This document shows positions 54,853 to 64,000 of a stretch of 64,000 nucleotides of DNA, one piece after another. The DNA lies in the NCBI GenBank assembly GCA_040954595.2, contig CM082581.2, forward strand, positions 3,162,001 to 3,226,000. Reading direction: 5' to 3'. The translations under genes and the position numbers were made by a program. Positions within the stretch are counted from its first letter, which is position 1; the number at the start of each line of letters is the position of its first letter. The notes under the pieces were generated by a model, which was not told the origin of the DNA, did not search any database, and saw only the letters and a program-made list of their open reading frames with translations. Source of the DNA: Balanoglossus misakiensis. Its lineage: Eukaryota > Hemichordata.

Positions 54853-56449
54853 TTGCCTGGTTTAAAATGCGCGGCTGTGGTAGAAAATTACCCACTATGC
54901 TTTGCGGCGTGAGACTCCCCGCCCCCAGTTTAGCATTAGTGTACGATGAGAAGTAAATTCTAAAACATACGCCCCCGAAACAACTAACAGTGACAAGTTC
55001 AAACGTGACTGTCCTTGACATCAATTCAGTACCATATAACAACATCATGTCTGCTTTGTATTAGTGGTTTATACCCATATCAATACTAACCCGGGGCACT
55101 CGGCTCAAATTTCGTACGTAATCAGATGAATTCTGAATAAAGCGCATCCCACTGAAATTCCTGGCGACATAAACTGTACTTTGGGGAATTCTTTAATATG
55201 CATATTAATACATGATCTGGCCATGTGACCCACGGCATTGTCATTTCCAGACACGTAACATGTATCAGGCATGGTGCCTCATCAGCCTCATGGCATTTCG
55301 TCCGCACAGCCGCTGACGCACAACATTGCCCCTCAGCAGAAAATTTGAATACCCACGTAACTGTATCTGACGTCATTTGATACTGAAGAACGGCTTTGGC
55401 AGCGTGTGCACATTGGTTATTTTACACCGACCCGGGCCCAGCACGGATGCTACACCGCCGTAAAATGTTCAGTCATATTTATGAGAGATGTCCAGTCCCC
55501 TTTTGGCATATGATCCCTAATAGTAACATGTCTTCATGAGGTGAAAGGGAGAATCAAAACCACAACACATTTTATACACAGCCTTTCAGATTGGGTCCGA
55601 GTCAAATTACGTATCACATGTTTTGGGCGGTGGATGTATTAGGTGATCAGGACAAATGAAACTTTTGGCTGTAAATAGGGGTAGCCAACTGGTTGATCCG
55701 TTGTATTGCGCACGTTGTGTTGTTCTTCCGATCAGTCGGGGAACAAACCAAGGAGGAACTGTGCACTACCATATTGGAAGCTTTTACTGAGATGTTGAAC
55801 TGCTAAAAGAATTCTCCTGTGAAAATGATGCTTAATACTTACTAGTGTTGATACAAAATTTGCCCAGAAGAATGTTTCAAAATGAGATCAAAACTCAATG
55901 AATATTCATAACTGACAGTAGTTACATGTATACATGTACCAAACTTTATTGATGAACTTCCTTGCTCACTTTATAATTAAGCCAAAACAAGTCTGGTGAG
56001 CAGCGATGTAAAGATATGCAAAACAGTACATAGAACAGACATGCGTACAAGAATGCTTTAATTTTGGATAAAGTGGAGCATGTTAAAATATCTGAAAGAT
56101 CCCGTCATTTGGCCTGAGCAAGTATAGCAGCCAAACATGTATCTTTTGTTACATGTTGAAGAAGTCTGTCATCTGGAGATTTTTAGCTCAGCTGTCAGCG
56201 ACGCATGGTTTATCAGATAGGGGGTTGTCTGACGGCCGGCATGTGTCGACACATGTGTCATCCTCTGAAACCACTGGTCCGATTGCCTTAATTTTAGTAT
56301 ATTTAAAAATCTTCTCTGAAACCACTAGTCTGATTGCATTATATGTTGAAAAAGGAAATCACTGTTTGCCTGTGTGCGTCAGTGTCTTTGACAGCAGATC
56401 CCATAAAGGTGGATGGAAACATAAACACCATTCCCTCGATTATTTGCAG
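54853..56449. other. Intergenic or intronic DNA
   Basis: No exon recognised. Near 56,180-56,340 a dispersed repeat type is seen (TTAGCTCAGCTGTCAGCGAC, then two CTCTGAAACCACT copies 56 bp apart). Confidence 0.4.
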
Positions 56450-59400
56450 GTATCAATGAAAAAGATCAGAGACAACTTTGTCTGCAACTAGCAGAAGAAG
56501 CTGGTGAGTTTCTTTCCATTGTGGCTACAGGTTTTGTCTTGTCTGAAGTCCTTCCTTTAGAAATAGCCAGATACACGTTCGTTAGATGTGTGGTACTGGG
56601 TACATTGAAGATATTATGACTGCGGGTCTCACTCTCCTCCATTCTTTGATTTAACAGGTTTGGACATTCCGACCATCACAAAGACAGTGGTTGAGAACAT
56701 TAGGGACCGTTCAGTTTTTACGGCAGGGGGGGGGGGGCGGCAAGTTTGTGTCATCGGTTCTCAAAATCAGGCCGACCCCCCCCCTTCACCCAGGACCAAA
56801 AAATGATGACCCCCCCCCCCTTTGACAGACCCAAAAATATGATGACCCCCCCCACGCCCAAAACATTCGCCGTCCTGATCCTATGTACACTGTATGCAAT
56901 AAAGGGAATGAGGCTCCTCACACCTCAATTATATATTTCTTAAAGTATTGTTGACGTATATAATAGTATATCGTTGCAATAAAGAAATCTCTGAACAAAT
57001 TAAAATGACAAGTCAATACAATAGTTGCTAGAATCGGTAAAACAAGAAAAGTGGCGGGGGTGGGCGTGGGAGGGGGTGTCCCCCTCCCACATAAGATTTT
57101 TTTGTAAAATACGGTGCTCAAAGTTGCAATTTAATGAACTCAAAAGCAAATTAACTCAATGTTAGGGAGGACAAATTTTAATTTTGCCACTCCACTCAAA
57201 GTAAGCATCGGGGGTGGGCTGGCAAGAAGTCTTCCCTGGTAAACTAGACAAACCAGTGAATAAATGCAATGTGGCGAAGAATGGAGGGGGTGGGTGTGGG
57301 AGGGGGTGTCCCCCTCCCACATAAGAACATTTTGTAAAATATGTAGCGCAAAGTTGCATTTTAATGAACTCAAAAGCAAATTATCTCAATGTTTGGGAGG
57401 ACCAATTTTACTTTATGCCACTCAACTCAAAGTTAGAAGATTTGGCGTCATCTTGTCATGACATTATTTATAAAACTTCTAGTATATACATGTAGAAGAT
57501 GCAGCGCGAAACTATCTGTTATGCAAAATGGTTTAAACAATTTTTCTCCTTTATGTATTCACTTTGTTAAATATTATCATCGGTGGGGTTGGGGTGGCAA
57601 GCACTCTGCCCTGGTACACTAGACAACCCAGCAAAAAATGAAATGTGGCGGAGAATGAAGGGGGTGGGTGTGTCCCCCTCCCACATTAGAAAATTTTGTA
57701 AAATAAAGGGTGCGAAACTGCAATTTTGTGGACTCAATAGCAAAAGTTCGGTGGCAAAAGTATGTGACCCCCCCTAAACGTTTAAAAAAAACAGATGACC
57801 CCCCTTGTGGACTTCAAAATTTAAGTGACCCCCCCCCCTGGATTTTGCCGCCCCCCCCCCCGGCCGTAAAAACTGAACGGTCCGGTAGGACGCGAGATGA
57901 TGGAGACGGTGACTTGGAAACCAAGCTGACACCTGCCAGCGAAGCGGCCTTGTCAGAGGTACTTGTACCCACAGAATTCTAAATACCAGCAACAAACGGC
58001 GAACTGGCAACATCGTATTTCTTTCATGCCAGCAACGCGTTATCTCTAAAATTGTAACAACGTCACAATGTAATAGACAAAGAGGCGTCCCCCCCCCCCA
58101 TCCCAATTGCGCAGTTGAAGTACGTGCGTGTTGAGAGAGAGACGTGAACAGAAAGGGGTAGGAGACTGACTTGAACACGGACGACGAGAGTTGTTTAGCG
58201 TGTCGAACGCTGCTCTACGAAGCTCGTAGTTACCTTCTGACCGGGACATTTGCGCTTGAACGGACTGGGTTCCTCCCGATGGGTTCTTGCCGATTGCCGC
58301 ACGCCGGCGGGTATGAAAGTGTGGGACGTCGATCCACCGGCCGGCTGCACTGTTTCCAACATGACCAGCTCCACGCCACTTTGAGCTGCACCGCAGTCGG
58401 ATATCCCACCCCGGCTGCCGGACAGCATATGAAGGTGTCTGAGGCCTTTTCTAGTCAAAGTGTACACGTTTAAAACTTTGGGGTTTTCGGAATGGGAAAT
58501 AGCGGAACAAGAACATGGATATATACTAAATCATGAACGCCAAACAAACACGTTGAAAAAGCCAGATCTGAAAAAAATTCATGTGGCGTCCGCCGCTGGG
58601 CGCAGTGACGCGTCAACGTTTTTTTTCAAACAACATAACCTGTCACGATTGCTGCCACAAACAACAAGTTCATGCGTAGGTCGAGAAAGTTCTCAAGCGG
58701 CCAGGTGATCGCGGCAAGGTTAGCGGCTGCCTCGCACGCCCGAATTTGCCACAAAACTATCAGTCCACACAGCAATGCCGTTCAAACTCTTCCGTCGTAT
58801 TTATTTCAACACAAATTCAGAATACAACACGGCAGTTTGGTACGTCGTCTCTATCCTACACTGCTTATTCTCCATTCTCCACGCAGAGACTTGTTGTGGA
58901 TAATTCTAGCCTAGCTAGGGGGTCTGACCAATAGCCACTATAGTCTCTGCCACAAGCAAATTTAAATATTCCAAACCGGACCTTCTTTCAGTCCTGCGCG
59001 AGCCCAGTTGGTTCAATAAATACGGCGGACAGTTCCGGGTTTGAGGGGTCGTCGAGGGTGAACGATAGCACTTTCCAAACACCAGTCAAAAACAAATCAT
59101 AGAGTCATAAGCTGCAATAACTTTCGCGATTGCGTCTGAAAAACCTATATAGCAACGGGGGCAGCCATCTTGAATCGTCAATTCACATTTATGTAACCTA
59201 GGGCAGGATCTATGTTTTGCAAGTGTTCACGGATTCGAGGATCGACTTTGAAACTGGTTCATTTTTTAGTTCTCTTATTTTTTTTGGTACAAAATATTAA
59301 ACTTAAAAAAGACAGGAAATGCATATTATAGAAAACGCGCAACACCCAAAAAGTGGGTGTAAAATGTCGCCTGTGGCAGAGACTAAATAACGGCTATTGG

Positions 59401-60293
59401 TCGGACTCCCTAGCAAGATTAGTCTCTGTGTGGAGAATGCTTATTCTCATCTCAATCTCTAAAATAAGTTCAACAGACGGGATACACTGCAACCCGTGGC
59501 ACTAGGAACGTCTCTGCTTCACAGGAATCTACTGACCTGAAGTTGGGGGGGGGGGGGGAACCCAGTCCGTTCAAGCGGAAATGTCCCGGTCAGAAGGTAA
59601 CTACGAGCTTCGTAGAGCAGCGTTCGACACGCTAAACAACTCTCGTCGTCCCTGTTCGATTCGACACGTCTCTCTCAACACGCACGTACTTCAACTGCGC
59701 AATAGGGATGGGGGCGCCTCTTTGTCTACTAAATTGAGACGTTGTTACAATTTTAGAGATAACGTTTCGGCCCCCTCAAAGAAAGCCGGTGTTGCAAGTT
59801 TGGCATTTGTTGCTAGTATTCTGAACATCGTAGTAATACAGTGTGCCATGTTTTGTCAGGTCCCATTTGGTATATGTATATATACCAGTGAGACCTTATG
59901 AGATTGGTTGCATCTGTCTGTGTGTATGGATGTTTGTATGTTTTTGGTGTTGCATTCCTGGGACAAGACACCATAAGAGGCAAAATTTGAGATTCTTATT
60001 TTTTCATTATATATATACATGTACCTAAAAACTGACAGGTTAAGTGTCATAGACTCAATTGACTAATAGCACATGTATGCTGCAATCGCAACAGTTGATA
60101 ATCTTCATCTTATCTCATTGTCGTACATCATACATGTAACATTGCCATCACCAGTGCTTTCACATTTTCTCAATGTCTCTGTATTGACAGGAGGATAGGC
60201 ACAAGATAGCAGCCATTGATTGGCTGGTCTTCGATCCATCACAGAGAGCGGAAGCCCAGAAAAAGAGCAATGCTGTCATGCGCACATTCCTAG
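56450..60293 (+). CDS. Exons of an unrecognised gene, split by a TIR element
   Basis: Three exon-like pieces. 56450-56503 ([17 protein letters not shown]) has CAG and GTGAGT borders. 56658 onward ([15 protein letters not shown]) joins it in phase, but its 3' end runs into the TIR element at 56,703. 60191-60293 ([29 protein letters not shown]) has ACAG and GTGAG borders. Right of the element an open stretch ([20 protein letters not shown], 57,888-57,982) may be the displaced rest of exon 2 or chance. The composition is helical and charged. I do not recognise the family. The gene may be broken by the insertion. Confidence 0.4.
56703..57883. mobile_element. GC-rich TIR element, copy C (longest)
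   Basis: Bounded by GGGACCGTTCAGTTTTTACG and its inverse (last base changed). It holds three GTGTCCCCCTCCCACAT-type cassettes (about 57,077, 57,304 and 57,671), poly-C tracts at both ends, and the same inner sequence as copy A. No clean target duplication: TTA on the left, GGT on the right. No transposase. Confidence 0.9.
57970..59825. mobile_element. Large fold-back element 4 (about 1.85 kb)
   Basis: The outer arms 57,970-58,280 and 59,555-59,825 are inverted copies. Each has the short frame starting [20 protein letters not shown] (minus at 58,249, plus at 59,581). Inner inverted pieces also pair: ATTCTCCACGCAGAGACT near 58,873 with AGTCTCTGTGTGGAGAAT near 59,422. Ends read CAGAATTCTAAATACCAGCA and, inverted, TCAGAATACTAGCAACAAA. 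The shared frame may be an eroded captured exon; no family recognised. Confidence 0.8.
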
Positions 60294-60987
60294 GTGAGAA
60301 ACAGTTTTCAGGTCTCCTCTCGTGCGTACAGAATAGACTAATAGAGTTGTCAAGTAGTGTGAGTGCAAGAAGACTAACTTGAATAATTCGCATATGTCCT
60401 CTCATGCATTGGTTTCATAAAAATGTGATACTGAAAAGCGATACCTTCTAGCAGACTTATGTTGCATTTTAACTTTAACTTATATGAAGAAAGATATTCG
60501 CCAAAAAATGATTTAAGTTTAATTATCTAATGGTGAGTAACATATTAATGAGTATATACATAATAAACAAAAGAAAAGAAAGAAATAAAAGTTGCGCGTG
60601 GTACCGTGGCAACTTGGCTAACACTAAGGGTCTTTCACTTATAGATGATTTTTGCGAGTCTGGACACGACCTCCTGGGCACTTGGCCGGCCAGGCGGGTC
60701 CATATGACAACAGGCGGCGCACAGATCCCGGAATGGATCCGCCTGTAGCACCCTTGAGCCACGCGGCGCCTGGTGATGGTCACCACCAGATCGAGATTGG
60801 AGTATATGAAGGGTGGCTCAAGGGTGGCCATCTCTGCTATGCTACAGCCAAGTGCCCAGATGTCCTTGGCGGTGCTTGTGGCTGGTTTACTGGCCAGGAC
60901 TTCGGGGGCCATATACAATACAGTCCCTCCCCCGGGATATTTGGGGGAGGAGGTTCTCTAGCTGACGCTAAAGTCAGATATTTTAAC

Positions 60988-61222
60988 CTTTAACCCAGGA
61001 ATGTTGATCTTCAATTAAAAGGATAAAAAGTCAGATTTCTTACTTGTAATGGCTGAAGTACATGTATCGATTCATACCAGAGCTGTCCTTAGCGCTTCCA
61101 TCAATGTAACCATGCATAGTCTAAACTAAATTATGTTTACGGTTAGGTAACGATGGGCATCCATACATGGATGGTGAAAGGGTTTTAACAATAACTTAAC
61201 TATCTAGTTGGTTTGGACGTAC
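60988..61222. other. Kinase-pseudogene intron
   Basis: Between the catalytic-loop exon and the DFS exon; donor TTG|GTACGT, acceptor TTAAAG. Nothing else seen. Confidence 0.5.
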
Positions 61223-61437
61223 CAAGACATTCGACAATTTAACGTCGTTGTGGACGATTCCGATAGCGTGGAGGTGGGCAAGTCCCCTGACCATTTGTAA
61301 CATTAGATTGTGTTTTTCAGGCATGGTCATCTGCAAGAAGACAAAACGTGGAAATCATTACATGTGTAAATCATGCGTTTAGACATCATATGATTATAAC
61401 AAATACTCGGCATTGAATAAGAACTGAATATGTCCCT

Positions 61438-62488
61438 TTAAGGGACAGAGTCTCTCTCGCTGCCCCTTGTCCATTAATTATGTTTGGTTCAATACACTGT
61501 TTATGTTATTCTACATGTGGATATACAGTGAATCAATGCTCAACCACACACACCTTCCATCCCGTTTGTAGACAAGAGAGTGAAAAAAACTCGCCAAAAT
61601 GAATAATCGTTCTCTACCATTTATTCATTTCGGGCGAGTTTTTACTCTGTTACGTAGGAGAAGTTTGCTGTTGTTTTGTGACCAGGTGTGTTTTCGCTTA
61701 CTTTCGTAATTTGAATATTTGCGTGACCAGGTGTGGTGCATTCATTATTTTTCCCATATAAAAAGTCCGCACGTCGTGTTGCGGCGTAGCTACTAATTTG
61801 GACTTGCCCGTGTGAGCTGTTCTGTTCCTCGCCGGCTTGGAAGCTGTGCCGTATTTCATGCACACTGGTCTGGAAACCGAGCCTAGAAGCCGTGTTGTTT
61901 CGTGCTGCCCTGGTCTGGAAACCGCGCCCAGAAGCCGTGCTACCATGAGGAATTCGTCTGAAAGCCGTGCCGTCTACCGGGGAATTGTGCCAGAACGCTA
62001 CTCGGACTGAACGTCACTGTTGGGACTGCCGTGGTGCTGGTCGCGTTCGTCGTGTGCTACGGAGCCTTGGACTTTAGTCTTTTCCATTTCCCACACCTGG
62101 TCACATTTAAGGTAGCCACTTATTTTTGTGCGTTTTTTCAGTGTATAACCATTTTATATTTACTCATGTTTATTTGTAATAATTAAAAAGTTTCCATAAG
62201 CAAGGAAATAACGTGTGGTGTGCCTATTGTTGACCGTCTTTGTTGCGTGCTGCGCTGGTTGGTTCACCAAAGCGAGCCATTCAGTAAGTCTATTTCTGCT
62301 CACTGCCCTGTTTCGGAACTGAACGGCCAGCGTGCCGTAACAACTCTCATATCATAGAAGCGGGAAGGAAGTTGTGTGTGGTTGAACGTTCATTCACTAC
62401 ATTATACACATGTACATTAACATAAACGATGTATTGTATCAAACACAATTAATGCGAAAAGGGGCAGCGAGAGACTTTGTTCCTTTAG
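61438..62488. mobile_element. Fold-back MITE interrupted by a solo LTR
   Basis: The left half (61,438-61,647) and right half (62,343-62,488) match the two halves of the intact fold-back MITE at 38,663-39,021. It lies in the intron between two kinase-pseudogene exons. Confidence 0.88.
61648..62342. mobile_element. Solo LTR, 695 bp, with ACTC target duplication
   Basis: Starts TGTTACGTAGG and ends GTGCCGTAACA, the TG...CA pattern with short inverted termini. It is flanked by ACTC at 61644-61647 and 62343-62346 (ACTCT if the shared T is counted). No internal coding part or second LTR is present. Confidence 0.85.
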
Positions 62489-62660
62489 AAAGATACACAA
62501 CATACATGTACTTACAAATTGATGAGCATAAACATATTTTTCCAAGTCCACACCGTCAACGTACTCTATGACCAGAGTCGGTATTCAACCTTTTGTACCA
62601 CTGGCACTGGCGCCAAACAGAGTCAAGACGTTGTCGTGACGTCCCTTGTTGAAAATTTCA

Positions 62661-63365
62661 CTGAACAAAAAAATGAAGGGGGGTATTTTTGTGTTAGGTG
62701 AACGAGACATTAAGCAACAAAAACATGTTGAACTGCTTCGGTTTCTTAATAATATAGACCGTTGTACTTTTAAGCGTCATGAAACATAAGTAGAAAACAA
62801 TTTACTCCTTTTTTTTAATTTGTCATTTTATTTGGTTTTCTTCGTCGGAAACAGAAATAATGCCAATCAAGTTTGACACTGCCAAGGCGTAGGGGGCGTC
62901 AACACGCTTATATTTTATCAGAAGTGCTTTACAGAATGCATTAATTCAATAATTTCTGTGAGAGTGTACATAAAATCGAGGAACATGTATCATCGAGCAT
63001 AAAAACTCCGCAGTTCGTGACAGACTGTTAGAGAGTGGGAACATCTTCCTTTCACGTGATTCCAGTGTCAACGCGTACATTGTGCAATTATATACTAGTA
63101 GTTATGCCTGCGTTGTAGTTGAGTTTTCATGAAAATCATTTTATGTTCGTGGAGTTCGCGTTAGGAGATGGCTGTCCACGTGTACAGTACATGTTACATA
63201 ACAGATTTGTTACCGGTACGCTTGTTTGAACAATTGATGTTCTGTAATTTTAGTACTGCTGTCATGGTTTGAAGCCTACTGATCCTATCAATGGTACTAC
63301 CCCCCTCCCACACCCCACTAATGTTAGACTTAAGCCTACTCTGCTTTTAGCATACTAATACTTAC
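62661..63365. other. Kinase-pseudogene intron, 705 bp
   Basis: Donor GAC|GTAAG and acceptor TTTGTTCAG. No exon or transposon recognised within it. Confidence 0.5.
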
Positions 63366-63724
63366 GTCATAATATCAAGCTCATTCTCAACCATTGCCCT
63401 CAACCTTTCCTCATCAATACTGGCATTGTCTTTAGGAATTTTCATCGCTACATCGGAGAATTTCCGCGACTGTTATCTTCGCGAGGAAGACGTTGGCAAA
63501 GTTGCCCTCATCTAGCTCTTTTATGATTGTTATTTGGTCCTCTGTGATGTCTACAATAACAAGTTCAATTCACTTTCACAAAATGATCCCTACATAAGAG
63601 TTCGTTCGTAAGCTTATCTAACCTATGTTTGTATTTTGCCTGTATTCGCGGCAATGTTATCATTTAATTTAATTTATTCACACGCTTTGTAGGTGGAGTT
63701 GGCCTGCTCCATGGTTTCCTATAT

Positions 63725-63775
63725 TACTGGTTACCACGCCGTTGTGATTAAATCACAACGGCGTGGTAACCAGTA
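63725..63775. repeat. Perfect 25-bp-arm palindrome with 1-nt centre
   Basis: Arms 63725-63749 and 63751-63775 are perfectly complementary around a single A. It begins TACTGGTTACCACGCCG. It is in the first recognised intron of the kinase pseudogene. Confidence 0.97.
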
Positions 63776-64000
63776 CAGATCTGCAGGTTGGTTATATATA
63801 GTGATCATTCCTTACCCAAGATTCGTGAGCTGAGAACTTCCTTGTCATTCAGGACCACTGTCCCATTATCGCCATCACGGTCAGAACCAGAAAGACTGCT
63901 GTGCACAAAACAGAATTTTCGAAGAGTTAAATTTCAAGACAAATTCATGTATATGTAGTCTTATCTAGTCTGAAGCCCTGTCCGTATATATTCTACCGCC

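Larger units (their letters stand above)
60600..63898 (-). pseudogene. Protein kinase pseudogene
   Basis: Exons with good borders: 63898-63816 (SLSGSDRDGDNGTVVLNDKE), 63550-63366, 62660-62516, 61330-61223, and 60987 downward. Kinase marks in order: Gly loop DEGNFANVFLAK, VAMKIPKDN, DNVLTLFGAS, hinge-like LVIEYVDGVDLEKYV, catalytic loop VHNDVKLSNVL, DFS (for DFG), YMAPEVL, DIWALGCSIAEMATLEPPF. The C-lobe end is not recognisable past about 60,750. Lesions: a 1-nt frameshift near 63,458-63,463 between the Gly loop and VAMK; TGA at 62,585-62,587; TAG at 60,958-60,960 right after the DFS. It resembles STE/TKL-like kinases, group uncertain. HRD is HND. Confidence 0.85.

Noticed and set aside
57774-58178. 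134-codon minus frame across the right edge of the TIR element
   Set aside because: It runs through poly-C tracts and the element boundary; codon content is explained by repeat composition.
1-64000. CRISPR arrays or bacterial operons
   Set aside because: No spaced short repeats of CRISPR type and no compact gene order; the tandem repeats found have no unique spacers.

Overview
This window is animal nuclear DNA. It is intron-rich, with GT-AG introns and short exons, and is loaded with degenerate transposons of metazoan type: CR1-like, L1/Tx1-like, Penelope and Ty3/gypsy remnants, and many fold-back and MITE elements. A Notch-ligand (DSL) gene, a polycystin-like gene with C-type lectin domains, and the repeat landscape suggest a marine invertebrate, probably a non-vertebrate deuterostome such as a lancelet, hemichordate or echinoderm. 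I cannot name the species from sequence alone. No bacterial-type gene, CRISPR array, rRNA or confident tRNA was found.

Layout. Positions 1-8,300 are gene-poor and hold a 69-bp satellite, an L1/Tx1-like reverse transcriptase remnant, a GC-rich TIR element and an 81-bp (27-codon) satellite. Positions 8,310-9,770 hold a Penelope-type RT fragment abutting a LINE endonuclease fragment. Positions 10,375-24,391 (+) hold a 13-exon gene whose exon phases all agree. It encodes a 633-residue protein: N-terminal hydrophobic segment, two C-type lectin-like domains, a GAIN-like region, a GPS motif, and then a stop ten residues after the expected cleavage point, so there is no transmembrane part. The last exon, stop codon included, is duplicated 3 kb downstream. 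Positions 29,111-45,884 (-) hold a 14-exon DSL-family Notch ligand of 1,213 residues: signal peptide, MNNL, DSL, 21 EGF repeats, a cysteine-free SEA-like juxtamembrane region, one transmembrane helix and a short tail ending in a PDZ-ligand-like DSNV. Positions 46,017-56,449 are mostly non-coding with fold-back elements. Positions 56,450-60,293 (+) hold exons of an unrecognised gene apparently split by a TIR element. Positions 60,600-63,898 (-) hold a protein-kinase pseudogene with one frameshift and two in-frame stops.

The two intact genes are unrelated in function. The DSL ligand is a cell-surface signal to Notch receptors. The lectin/GPS protein looks like a polycystin-1-family ectodomain that is now secreted or truncated. 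They are convergent: the 3' ends face each other across about 4.7 kb.

The strongest oddities sit where repeats meet exons. A 42-bp minisatellite amplifies one exon's 5' splice site. A GC-rich MITE inserted inside another 5' splice site so that its own first bases complete the donor. A DSL ligand has no atypical (DOS-type) EGF repeats. There is an unusual density of long near-perfect palindromes, one with MULE-like 9-bp target duplications.
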